7,970 bases of DNA from Chlorobiota bacterium (GCA_013153655.1 JAADEB010000022.1:1-7970), one strand, 5' to 3'; positions 1-6,810 are shown, numbered from the stretch's first letter. A program made the numbers and translations. The notes: generated by a model not told the origin, from the sequence alone.

Positions 1-205
1 AGCGATATGCGCGGAGGCCTTGCCGCCGTTCCGGCCGCGGAATGCCGGCGGACAGAGGGGAGCCGCCATTCCGCGGCGGGCGGGCAAGCGGAGGGATTTA
101 TGGCGTTGGCAAGCCGCCGGCGCCGGACGCGTGAAAGGCCGAGCACATACAAGCGGAGAGGCCGACCCGTGGCCTTGGGCGAGGGCATGTGGAAGGGACG
201 CGCAA
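1..205. other. GC-rich, hairpin-forming intergenic block
   Basis: Positions 1-180 are about 72% GC by hand count, against roughly half in the genes. The block ends abruptly at an A9 run (204-212). It holds a perfect 11-bp inverted repeat (34-44 with 67-77, core GCCGCGGAATG), a smaller hairpin nested at the left (TTCCG 29-33 with CGGAA 38-42), and a 10-bp palindrome CCGGCGCCGG at 117-126. Short words recur, for example GGCCGA at 137 and 160. The only open frames are short, Arg/Gly-rich and run into the A-tract, so I do not call a protein. It could be an interspersed GC-rich repeat, a structured RNA, or the end of a larger element beginning outside the window. No tRNA or rRNA signature was recognised. 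Confidence 0.5.
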
Positions 206-212
206 AAAAAAA

Positions 213-247
213 TAGCTTTTAGCTTTTAGCCGTTGGCTATTAGCCTT
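213..247. repeat. Tandem heptamer array (TAGCYNT, 5 units)
   Basis: Five consecutive 7-base units: TAGCTTT, TAGCTTT, TAGCCGT, TGGCTAT, TAGCCTT. The period stays exactly 7 while single bases drift. It directly precedes a second heptamer array at 252. The word TTAGCCGTTGG is also found on the minus strand near 6888-6898. Confidence 0.75.
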
Positions 248-251
248 TTAC

Positions 252-293
252 GGAATTGGGAGTTGGGATTTAGGAGTTGGGAGTTGGGATTTT
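252..293. repeat. Tandem heptamer array (GGANTTR, 6 units)
   Basis: Six consecutive 7-base units: GGAATTG, GGAGTTG, GGATTTA, GGAGTTG, GGAGTTG, GGATTTT. It belongs to the same word family as the arrays at 5706-5754 (opposite orientation) and 7171-7205. The bases from 294 to the lipase start hold only a possible AT-rich promoter (TATAAT at 354-359) with no convincing upstream element. Confidence 0.75.
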
Positions 294-446
294 CCCGTAG
301 AGGATACTCCGTGGGGTCATTTGATTCGCGCAAAAATCTTACCGGCCTTAGGATATAATGAACGCGGGACGGATTGATTAGCGATGTTGGGTAACACAAA
401 AACGATTTACAAAAAATTTATTAAACTTGCAGGAAAATATCATTAT

Positions 447-2480
447 ATGAAACATATGTACCGTTTTTTTGTAATGCTCGTTATCTCGGGCGCGATGCAA
501 ATGTTGAATGCACAGACCATTCACGAATATTATTATAATGTAAACGGCGGATTGCCTACGGGCTACGATCATCCCGGCAACATCGTTTATCCTACGGGTT
601 ACACCACTTATGCCACCTACACGCCGGTGGTGTTTGTTCACGGGATTACGGGGAAATTGTCGGGTTCGTACGAGGCCAATATCGAGGCGGTTAAGGCGCG
701 TCATTTGAAGGCGGCCTTCGTGCAACTGGACCCTACGGGTACGCCGGAAGACAACGGCAAATTGCTCAAACGCATGATCGACCGGATTACGTCGCATTAC
801 GGCACGCCTACGGTGAGCATTGTGGCGCACAGCAAGGGCGGCATGGACACGGAAAGGGCCTTGTACGGCGAGAGTCCGTATGTGAGCGGCCGGCCGAGTT
901 TCGGTTACGAAAAGGTGGATGCCGTTTACACTTTCGGTTCGCCTTTGCGCGGATCGCGAGTGGCGGATGTGGGTTCGGCCTTGTCGTGGACAGGGATTGC
1001 ATGGATTGCCATGTGGTACCTGAACGGCAATGAACTGACCAGCGCCTCGGTACAACAATTCCATAATTGGGCCAAGCAATGGCGCATCCGTTCCAACGGT
1101 ACGTTCCGCAACTATTATCATCCCAACGGTGCTTCCTATACGCGCATGAACATGACAGAGGACAATACCACGCGTTGGTGGGCGCATCAAGCCGATGATC
1201 CCTGTTATGAAAACAAATGGTACTTCTGCACCGTGGGCAATGCCTTCCACCATTCGGCGGGTGCTTACTACGATGCGCATTGGAGCTGGCGACACGGCTG
1301 GCAAAACTGGCATTCGGAAAACGACGGTTTTATTGCCGTTTACCGTGCCAAACGCAGCGTGATTACCAATGCTTCGCCGGCACTTACGCCGGGCGCCGGA
1401 GACTATAATTACCTGACTTCGCATGATGCCAATCATACCTCGCTTTGGGATCCCGGACAAGGTCATTTCGATCGCGAAGCCGCCGGTTATTTACATCGCG
1501 GCCTCTATGCCTTGGCGCGTCCGGGACAAGATGCTCCGCTTATCAAGCCTGAGGGAAGCACCGGCACAGACGTTACGCGAAATCCGCTGTATTTGAGTAA
1601 CGGTTATATTACGGCCAGCATGTCGGGACGTACGGATATTATCGTGGAAAATTCGCCTTCGGATTACCTTATTACGGTTTGGGCGGCGCAACCGGTGAAA
1701 AACATTTCCTTGGTACGCAACGGACAAAAACGCAGTCTAACGGCCACACGTTCGGAATACAACGAATTGATGCATGCTTATGAAAACGTATTCGAACTGC
1801 AAAACGCCGAAAAAGGGGTTTGGCATTTGGATGCCGGACAGCCGGAAACGGTGGTAATGGCCTACAACCGCCGTCCCGAAACGGGTTTTGCCGTGAAATG
1901 GAACATAGACGAAGCCACCGGTTATACGGGCAATCCCATTGAAGTGGAAGCCGTAAACCGAGACAACGCCTACGGCAACCTGCATGTGTTTGCCATGATC
2001 ACGGATTTGGATGCCAAAAAACAACAAGTTCATTTCCAAATGCTGAAACGTACCGGTGAGGGCCGTTACGTTTGGCGGCCTGAAAACCTGAGTCCGGGAC
2101 ACAAATATGCCGTAGCCATACTGGCACGTGCCGACCGCGGACCTCATTTGTTGCAACGTTCGGTGTACACCACCTTTTACGTTCCCGAAAATCTGCCGGT
2201 ACGTACGGTGGAAACGGCTCGCGAAGTACCGGGCGAAAAATCCGAATTGGGTTACGAACCTTCGGTATATCCCAACCCGGTGAAGGACGTGCTCATGGTA
2301 CAATCGGATATGCCTTCGTTTGAGATTATCATCACCGATTTGGCCGGCAAGGAAGTGATGCGCCGCCGGGGTATGGAATTCCGGTGGAGCGGCAAGCTAA
2401 GCGGATTGAAACCCGGTGTTTATCAAATCGGTATCGAGACTTCGGAAGGTGTGAAAACCCGCAAGTTGATTGTGAAATAA
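447..2480 (+). CDS. Secreted lipase-like alpha/beta hydrolase with type IX secretion tail
   Basis: Probable extracellular or cell-surface esterase/lipase; the substrate is not known. I chose the ATG at 447 because it starts a compact signal peptide (MKHMYRFF, hydrophobic core, LNA|Q cleavage). An in-frame ATG at 384 would add 21 unusual residues. Numbered from the 384 start, the fold begins with FVHGITG (84-90, oxyanion-hole type). The nucleophile elbow is AHSKG with Ser150, the AxSxG form seen in some bacterial lipases. Likely acid and His partners are Asp314 in ENDG and His351 in NHTSL, by analogy with the NDG and NH motifs of family I lipases. Residues 199-310 are rich in Trp. Residues about 400-600 look like beta-sandwich modules. 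Residues 628-698 are a type A T9SS sorting domain: YPNP, a GVYQIGI strand, then a basic KTRKLIVK end. It is a single gene followed by a strong terminator. Hydrolase and secretion route are well supported; lipase versus other esterase is inference. Confidence 0.85.
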   Translation: MKHMYRFFVMLVISGAMQMLNAQTIHEYYYNVNGGLPTGYDHPGNIVYPTGYTTYATYTPVVFVHGITGKLSGSYEANIEAVKARHLKAAFVQLDPTGTPEDNGKLLKRMIDRITSHYGTPTVSIVAHSKGGMDTERALYGESPYVSGRPSFGYEKVDAVYTFGSPLRGSRVADVGSALSWTGIAWIAMWYLNGNELTSASVQQFHNWAKQWRIRSNGTFRNYYHPNGASYTRMNMTEDNTTRWWAHQADDPCYENKWYFCTVGNAFHHSAGAYYDAHWSWRHGWQNWHSENDGFIAVYRAKRSVITNASPALTPGAGDYNYLTSHDANHTSLWDPGQGHFDREAAGYLHRGLYALARPGQDAPLIKPEGSTGTDVTRNPLYLSNGYITASMSGRTDIIVENSPSDYLITVWAAQPVKNISLVRNGQKRSLTATRSEYNELMHAYENVFELQNAEKGVWHLDAGQPETVVMAYNRRPETGFAVKWNIDEATGYTGNPIEVEAVNRDNAYGNLHVFAMITDLDAKKQQVHFQMLKRTGEGRYVWRPENLSPGHKYAVAILARADRGPHLLQRSVYTTFYVPENLPVRTVETAREVPGEKSELGYEPSVYPNPVKDVLMVQSDMPSFEIIITDLAGKEVMRRRGMEFRWSGKLSGLKPGVYQIGIETSEGVKTRKLIVK

Positions 2481-2497
2481 AGCCGCGAATAACGGTT

Positions 2498-2518
2498 ATT
2501 ATTCATTATTTATTATTC
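2498..2518. repeat. Tandem heptamers ATTATTY (3 units)
   Basis: ATTATTC, ATTATTT, ATTATTC in exact 7-base register between the lipase stop and its terminator stem. It resembles the TTCATTG/TTCATTA array at 7217-7249. It is short, so chance is possible. Confidence 0.5.
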
Positions 2519-2560
2519 ATACGGCCGTTGTCATAGCACGACGGCCGTATGGCTTTTTTT
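2518..2560 (+). terminator. Strong rho-independent terminator after the lipase gene
   Basis: A 14-bp stem (2518-2531 with 2538-2551, one T-G wobble) closes a 6-base loop CATAGC. It is followed by GC and a run of seven T (2554-2560). The stem core is ACGGCCGT. It lies 37 bases after the lipase stop and separates that gene from the E2 gene. Confidence 0.9.
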
Positions 2561-2599
2561 AAACTGAAATTTATCAGAAATCCTTTGGGGTAAAATCCT

Positions 2600-2608
2600 T
2601 ATTTTCGC
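2600..2608 (+). promoter_or_regulatory. Possible -7 element for the E2-SDR unit
   Basis: TATTTTCGC resembles the Bacteroidota -7 box TAnnTTTG with one change and lies 16 bases before the E2 ATG. No TTTG/TTG box sits at the usual ~19-base distance upstream (TTTG at 2584-2587 is too close), so this is tentative. Confidence 0.35.
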
Positions 2609-2624
2609 ATAAACACGGAAAATT

Positions 2625-3965
2625 ATGGCACTCTATAAATTGAAACTTCCCCATATGGGCGAGGGTGTGATTGAAGCCACGCTGACGGGCTGGCTCAAAG
2701 AAGTGGGCGACCGCATCGAAGAAGACGAAGCCGTTTTTGAGGTGGCCACCGACAAGGTGGACAGCGAAGTGCCTTCGGAAGTGCCGGGGGTGTTGAAGGA
2801 AAAATTGTTTAAGGAAGGCGATGTGATTAAAATCGGCGAGACGGTGGCCATTATCGAAACCGATGCCGAGATTCCCGAGGATGACGACGACCTGGATATC
2901 CTGGGCGCCACCGCAAAAGAGGAAGAAAAACCCGCCGCCGAAGAACCGGCGCAAACGGCCGAACCCACCCCGGTCAGCAAACCGCAGGAAGGCCGTTTCT
3001 ACTCGCCGTTGGTGCGCAACATTGCCAAGGTGGAAGGCATTACGCAGGAAGAACTGGACCGTATTCCGGGAACGGGACGCAACGGGCGCGTAACCAAAGA
3101 CGATATCCTAAACTACCTCAAAAACCGCCAAGCAACACCGGCCGAAAAAACCGCTCCCACCCAAGCATCTGCGGCCGCTTCACCCGTAGCTTCCGCACCG
3201 GCCGGACAACCGGCCTCGGGCTATGTGCCGCAAAACAAGAAAATCATTATCGAACCGGGCGACGAAATCATCGAAATGGACCGTATGCGCAAGCTGATTG
3301 CGCAACATATGGTGGAGAGCAAACATACTTCGCCGCACGTGCAATCGTTTGTGGAAGCCGACGTTACACGAATCGTTCGCTGGCGCAACCGTATCAAAGA
3401 AGCCTTCCTCAAACGCGAAGGCGAAAAAATTACTTTTACGCCTGTGTTTATCTACTACCTGGTCAAAACCATTAAGGATTACCCCATGATCAACGTGCAG
3501 GTGGACGGCGACCGTATCATTCGCAAGAAACATATCAACATAGGTATGGCCGTGGCCTTGCCGTCGGGAAATTTGATTGTGCCGGTGATCAAGGATGCCG
3601 ACCAATACAACTTGTTGGGCTTGACCAAAAAGGTAAATGATCTGGCACGCCGCGCACGCGAAAACAAATTGCAACCCGATGAAGTCGTCGGTGGCACTTA
3701 TTCCATAACCAATATAGGCACCTTCGGCAATATTGCCGGTACACCGATTATTCCGCAACCGCAAGTGGCCATTATGGCGGTGGGAGCCATACGCAAGATG
3801 CCGGCCGTTATCGAAACCCCCGAAGGAGACTATATCGGGATTCGCCACAAAATGATTCTGTCGCATTCCTACGACCACCGCGTGGTGGACGGTATGTTGG
3901 GCGGATTGTTTGTGAAACGTTTCGCCGAATATTTGGAAAACTTCGACGAAAACACGGAAATTTGA
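2625..3965 (+). CDS. 2-oxo acid dehydrogenase E2 (dihydrolipoamide acyltransferase)
   Basis: Transfers an acyl group from the lipoyl arm to CoA in a pyruvate- or branched-chain-type 2-oxo acid dehydrogenase complex in the cytoplasm. The 446-residue chain has the full E2 layout. A single lipoyl domain (about 2-80) carries the lipoylated Lys44 in ATDKVDSEV. An acidic then Pro/Ala linker (about 81-122) follows. The peripheral subunit-binding domain (about 125-166) contains SPLVRNIAK and GTGRNGRVTKDDI. A second Ala/Pro/Thr-rich linker spans about 168-200. The catalytic core (about 213-443) ends with the active-site motif DHRVVDG (His418, Asp422). Length is normal for a one-lipoyl E2. The ATG at 2625 starts exactly at the conserved first strand. 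The DKVDSEVPS lipoyl context recalls branched-chain E2 proteins, but the substrate cannot be fixed here. No E1 or E3 gene is adjacent. The stop overlaps the TTG start of the downstream SDR. Confidence 0.95.
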   Translation: MALYKLKLPHMGEGVIEATLTGWLKEVGDRIEEDEAVFEVATDKVDSEVPSEVPGVLKEKLFKEGDVIKIGETVAIIETDAEIPEDDDDLDILGATAKEEEKPAAEEPAQTAEPTPVSKPQEGRFYSPLVRNIAKVEGITQEELDRIPGTGRNGRVTKDDILNYLKNRQATPAEKTAPTQASAAASPVASAPAGQPASGYVPQNKKIIIEPGDEIIEMDRMRKLIAQHMVESKHTSPHVQSFVEADVTRIVRWRNRIKEAFLKREGEKITFTPVFIYYLVKTIKDYPMINVQVDGDRIIRKKHINIGMAVALPSGNLIVPVIKDADQYNLLGLTKKVNDLARRARENKLQPDEVVGGTYSITNIGTFGNIAGTPIIPQPQVAIMAVGAIRKMPAVIETPEGDYIGIRHKMILSHSYDHRVVDGMLGGLFVKRFAEYLENFDENTEI

Positions 3966-4780
3966 GCCGGTCGGTTTCGCGTAGCATCGTTCTGATCACG
4001 GGCGCTTCGTCCGGGATGGGTTTGGCTACGGCCGATTTTTTGACCCGAAAGGGTTATCGAGTGTACGGCACGTCGCGCCGGCCTGAAAAATATGAGGTTT
4101 CTTTTCCGCTCTTGGCCATGGATTACACGGACCCCGAAAGTATTCGCCGGACCGCCACGGAAATTTTGCAGCGCGAAGGCCGCATCGATGTGCTGATCAA
4201 CAACGGCGGACGGGGCATGATAGGACCGTTGGCCGAAACGCCTTCGAGCGATATGCATGCCTTGTACGAGACCAATGTGTTCGGTCCGCTGGAACTCATC
4301 AAGGCCGTGCTGCCGGCCATGCACGAGCAAGGCGAAGGCCTGATTATCAACATCAGTTCCATTGCGGGTTTTGCAGGATTGCCTTTCCGGGGCGGATATT
4401 CCTCGTCCAAGGCCGCCTTGATGATACTGTCCGAAACCCTTCGTTTCGAACTACATGGCAGCGGCATCCGCGTTACCGACATCGCACCCGGAGATTTCCG
4501 TACGGGAATTGCACAAAAAAGATTTTATGCACCCAACCGGCCGGACTCGCCTTATTATGAACAATACGAACGCATCCTCCGTCAAATAGACGAAGAAGTG
4601 GACAGCGGCCTGCCGCCGGAAATGATGGCGCGCCTGATCGAAAAAATCATCCGCACTCCCCGGCCGAAAATGCAGTATCGCATAGGACCTTTTATGCAAA
4701 AAATGTTGCCTGCGGCCAAGGCTTTATTGCCGCAGTTTCTTTACGAGAAAATCATGCTAAAAATGTACGGACTGGGGTGA
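3962..4780 (+). CDS. Short-chain dehydrogenase/reductase (classical SDR)
   Basis: Probable NADP(H)-dependent oxidoreductase of 272 residues; substrate unknown. Classical SDR motifs are all present: the cofactor loop TGASSGMG (13-20), NNGG (80-83, a variant of the usual NNAG), Asn105 in the ETNVFG helix, catalytic Ser133, Tyr146 and Lys150 (YSSSK), and the PGDFRT segment (176-181). Arg39-Arg40 after the second strand favour NADP(H) over NAD(H). The C-terminal part (about 185-272) is longer and more basic than in the shortest SDRs and probably forms the substrate lid. There is no ATG before the glycine loop. The only sensible start is TTG at 3962, which overlaps the E2 stop as TTGA and suggests translational coupling. 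It converges on the HIT gene with 16 bases between stop codons. Family assignment is firm; the physiological role is open. Confidence 0.92.
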   Translation: MSRSVSRSIVLITGASSGMGLATADFLTRKGYRVYGTSRRPEKYEVSFPLLAMDYTDPESIRRTATEILQREGRIDVLINNGGRGMIGPLAETPSSDMHALYETNVFGPLELIKAVLPAMHEQGEGLIINISSIAGFAGLPFRGGYSSSKAALMILSETLRFELHGSGIRVTDIAPGDFRTGIAQKRFYAPNRPDSPYYEQYERILRQIDEEVDSGLPPEMMARLIEKIIRTPRPKMQYRIGPFMQKMLPAAKALLPQFLYEKIMLKMYGLG

Positions 4781-4796
4781 TTCCGCTACAAGGAAA

Positions 4797-5195
4797 TCAA
4801 TCCTTAAAGGCTTCGACAATGCGTTGTTGAATCTCCTTGAATTCGTCTTCGGACAACGAAAGTTTTTTGCCGAAATCCATATCGCTCATACGATTGATGG
4901 GTACCAAATGTACATGTACGTGCGGCACTTCCAGTCCGATAACCGCCATGCCGATGCGATTTACATCCGGAAAAGCCTTTTCCAATGCTTTGGCCACCTT
5001 GCGGCTAAACAACATTAAATCCTTGTAGTCTTCTTCCGGCAAATCGAACAATTTGTCCACTTCCTTTTTGGGAACGGCCAACACGTGTCCTTTGGCCACG
5101 GGAAAAATGTCCAAAAAAGCGATGTGTTTGTCATCCTCCGCTACGATATAAGCGGGAATTTCCCGGTTGATAATTTTTGTAAATATGCTGCTCAT
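4797..5195 (-). CDS. HIT-family (histidine triad, Hint-like) nucleotide-binding protein
   Basis: Cytoplasmic 132-residue protein of the Hint branch, which typically hydrolyses nucleoside phosphoramidates or related adenylated substrates; the cellular substrate in Bacteroidota is not established. The N-terminus (SSIFTKIINREIPAYIVAED) matches the conserved Hint start. The middle has the DIFPVAKGHVLAVPK strand-turn. The triad is HVHVHLVP with His92, His94 and His96, His94 being the expected nucleophile. Length and start agree with the family, and ATG at 5195 is the natural start. A promoter of Bacteroidota type lies about 130 bases upstream (5325-5356), leaving a long leader. The gene is monocistronic here and converges on the SDR gene with no clear terminator in the 16-base gap. 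Confidence 0.95.
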   Translation of the reverse strand: MSSIFTKIINREIPAYIVAEDDKHIAFLDIFPVAKGHVLAVPKKEVDKLFDLPEEDYKDLMLFSRKVAKALEKAFPDVNRIGMAVIGLEVPHVHVHLVPINRMSDMDFGKKLSLSEDEFKEIQQRIVEAFKD

Positions 5196-5324
5196 GACGA
5201 TTCTTTTTTATTCGATTAATATTATTTCAAATGAGGAAATGACCGTGCATTTTGCCTTGCGGGATGCAGGTTCACGTGTTTCAAGAACAAGAAATAGCCG
5301 GTTCCTGAACGCCTTAGTTTATAA

Positions 5325-5356
5325 CAAAGTTACACCATTTCGGGAATGATGCAAAA
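5325..5356 (-). promoter_or_regulatory. Bacteroidota-type promoter for the HIT gene
   Basis: On the minus strand TTTTG (5356-5352) is followed after exactly 19 bases by TAACTTTG (5332-5325), a full match to the TTTG / TAnnTTTG consensus. Transcription from here would give an untranslated leader of roughly 120-130 bases before the ATG at 5195. The leader contains a 7-codon reading frame (5227-5250, MHGHFLI then stop). Confidence 0.65.
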
Positions 5357-5705
5357 GGTTTTCGGATGATTATGCGAATGCATCTCCCATAACCCCCGGG
5401 CACAAATCATTATTTCTTTGGTTGGATTCTTCATCGACATCAGGATTTATGCTTTTCAACATTATTCTTAATGAGAATATTTTTTAATTGATTGATTTAG
5501 GCGCAAAATAAATACGAATAACTTCGGGCTGTACGCTACAAAAGAAATATTATGCCTTCTGGCATACATCGAAAGACTTACCGAATTTGGCGTAGAGATG
5601 ATATTTTTTAAATAATGCAACGCGTTATTAAAAACGCGGATTCGAGTAGTAAACATGCTTTTGTTTTTTTTAATTTATATGGTGTTTAGGCAATATTATC
5701 TCTAA
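5357..5705. other. AT-rich intergenic stretch with no supportable gene
   Basis: About 350 AT-rich bases between the HIT promoter and the heptamer array. The longest frame (5468-5656, minus, 62 codons) has no recognisable motif and no start signal. Two small hairpins are visible: TATGCC-TTCT-GGCATA at 5551-5566, and TATTCT/AGAATA at 5463-5479 followed by six T. Neither can be tied to a transcript. It may hold a decayed gene or an unrecognised small RNA; nothing firmer can be said. Confidence 0.4.
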
Positions 5706-5754
5706 CCTAAATCCTAAATCCCAAATCCTAAATCCCAAATCCCAAATCCTAAAT
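5706..5754. repeat. Tandem heptamer array (CCYAAAT, 7 units)
   Basis: Seven uninterrupted 7-base units, CCTAAAT or CCCAAAT, in the order T,T,C,T,C,C,T at the variable base. The complement reads ATTTRGG, the same word family as the arrays at 252-293 and 7171-7205. It lies about 145 bases upstream of the lipoprotein gene. Confidence 0.9.
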
Positions 5755-5767
5755 CCCGTTTTTCTCC

Positions 5768-5864
5768 TGTCAAACGGGTATATTGACAAAGCGCCTAATT
5801 CAATTAATTGAAACAAAAAATATTTGAAAAGTGATTTTTGTCACAAAATAAGGTATGGTATTTG
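5768..5864 (+). promoter_or_regulatory. Dyad-rich upstream region and possible promoter of the lipoprotein gene
   Basis: Three dyads follow one another: TGTCAA-N9-TTGACA (5768-5788), the perfect 14-base palindrome TTCAATTAATTGAA (5799-5812), and TTTTGT-C-ACAAAA (5836-5848). The last overlaps a possible -33 TTTG (5837-5840), followed after 16 bases by GGTATTTG (5857-5864), an imperfect -7 box. This layout fits a regulated promoter about 35 bases before the ATG. The spacing is short and no regulator is adjacent, so the assignment is tentative. Confidence 0.35.
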
Positions 5865-5899
5865 AGCGTTATATCCCATATTAACCTTTAAATCATGTT

Positions 5900-6754
5900 A
5901 TGATGAAAAATCAATGGTTCAAAACCGCTCTTATGGCCTTTATGTTTGCCATAGTATTGACCGGTTGTAAAAAAGAGAATGAAAACGGAAACGTGGACGT
6001 TCAACTTACCGACGATCCCTTCCCTTTGTCCTTTGTGAGCGAAGCTAATATCGGTTTTTCGAAAATAGAAATCCGGAACGAGGAAACCGGAGAATATTAT
6101 ACCGTATTCGAAGGAAATTCCACTTACAACGTAGCCGCGCTGAACAACGGCGCCACGGCTTCGGTAACCACCCAAAGCGTACCCCAAGGAACTTATGATG
6201 AAATCCGTATAACCATTGACGGAGTAAGCATCAAACTCACCGACGGCCGCGAGTTGGACGCTCAAATTTCCGGTAGTATCGAGGCGAATTCGAAGATTTA
6301 TCCCGCCTTGGAGGTGAGCAATGGAGGTGATGCCTCCTTGTTAATCGATATGGATTTGGCCGACAGTTTCGATTTCGCCACCCAAGGAATTATCAATAAT
6401 ATCATCACCAGCGTAACGCAAATCCTGAACATTGCCGGTTTCGACCCCGACATTCGTGCCGCGGCAACGGAAGGAACGGGTATCATTTCCGGAACGGTTA
6501 CCGATACACAAGGAAACGTATATGCCAACGCCACCGTGGAATTGGAAACCGGTTTGGATCTAAACGGTGACGGAGAGGCAGACACCATCACCACCTTGAC
6601 GGACGCCACCGGCTCCTTCAAATTTTTGGCCGTACCGGAAGGTTCGTATCAAGTGGAAGTGGAAGCCGAAGACGGAACCGAATTGGTTTCGGACGGTCAG
6701 GTAACCGTTACGGCCGGTGCGGAAGTTACGGTAAATGTCTTTCATTCCCATTAA
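5900..6754 (+). CDS. Lipoprotein with DUF4382-like and carboxypeptidase-regulatory-like domains
   Basis: Envelope lipoprotein of unknown function, 284 residues. The first 23 residues are a lipoprotein signal peptide ending in the lipobox LTGC, with Cys23 as the lipidated residue and CKKENENGN after it. Residues about 30-188 match the pattern of DUF4382: VDVQLTDDP, KIEIRNEETG, YNVAALNNG, PQGTYDEIRITID, LLIDMDLADSF and a closing FDPDIRAAA. Residues about 194-282 form a carboxypeptidase-regulatory-like beta sandwich (GTVTDTQGN, TDATGSFKFLAVPEGSYQV, a VTVTAGAEVTVNV end). Into this is set a DLNGDGEAD loop (220-228) of the DxNxDGxxD calcium-binding type. Two adjacent ATGs (5900, 5903) are possible starts. 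The gene stands alone, with a terminator 30 bases after the stop. Domain calls are from memory of the families. Confidence 0.85.
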   Translation: MMKNQWFKTALMAFMFAIVLTGCKKENENGNVDVQLTDDPFPLSFVSEANIGFSKIEIRNEETGEYYTVFEGNSTYNVAALNNGATASVTTQSVPQGTYDEIRITIDGVSIKLTDGRELDAQISGSIEANSKIYPALEVSNGGDASLLIDMDLADSFDFATQGIINNIITSVTQILNIAGFDPDIRAAATEGTGIISGTVTDTQGNVYANATVELETGLDLNGDGEADTITTLTDATGSFKFLAVPEGSYQVEVEAEDGTELVSDGQVTVTAGAEVTVNVFHSH

Positions 6755-6780
6755 GGGATATTTATCCGAAATATCATGCT

Positions 6781-6810
6781 AAAAAGTCGCCTTTCGGGGC
6801 GGCTTTTTTT
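6781..6810 (+). terminator. Rho-independent terminator after the lipoprotein gene
   Basis: A 7-bp stem AGTCGCC / GGCGGCT (6785-6791 with 6798-6804, one T-G wobble) with loop TTTCGG is preceded by A5 and followed by T7 (6804-6810). It lies about 30 bases after the stop codon. The flanking A and T runs extend the pairing and may allow weak function on the other strand. Confidence 0.85.

Noticed and set aside
7..229. Two overlapping short plus-strand frames in the GC-rich block
   Set aside because: Low-complexity Arg/Gly/Ala translations of a hairpin-rich block that run into an A-tract and repeats; no motif or start signal.
354..359. TATAAT as a promoter for the lipase gene
   Set aside because: The sigma-70 style -10 is not the Bacteroidota form, and no -35 or -33 box lies at a proper distance.
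378..1466. Long minus-strand open frame (362 codons) opposite the lipase gene
   Set aside because: It mirrors a clearly functional plus-strand gene, has no recognisable motif and is rich in Arg/His/Val as expected of an antisense shadow.
4790..4805. AAGGA-AATCAA-TCCTT hairpin between the convergent SDR and HIT genes as a bidirectional terminator
   Set aside because: The stem is only 5 bp and no T-run follows on either strand.
5167..5349. A 60-codon plus-strand frame overlapping the start of the HIT gene
   Set aside because: Lies across the HIT start and leader on the opposite strand and has no recognisable features.
5551..5566. TATGCC-TTCT-GGCATA hairpin as a small RNA or terminator
   Set aside because: It is a lone 6-bp stem without a T-run, promoter or adjacent gene end; recorded only in the gap description.
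5468..5656. A 62-codon minus-strand frame in the AT-rich gap
   Set aside because: No motif, no ribosome site or promoter box at a proper distance, and ordinary chance length for AT-rich DNA.
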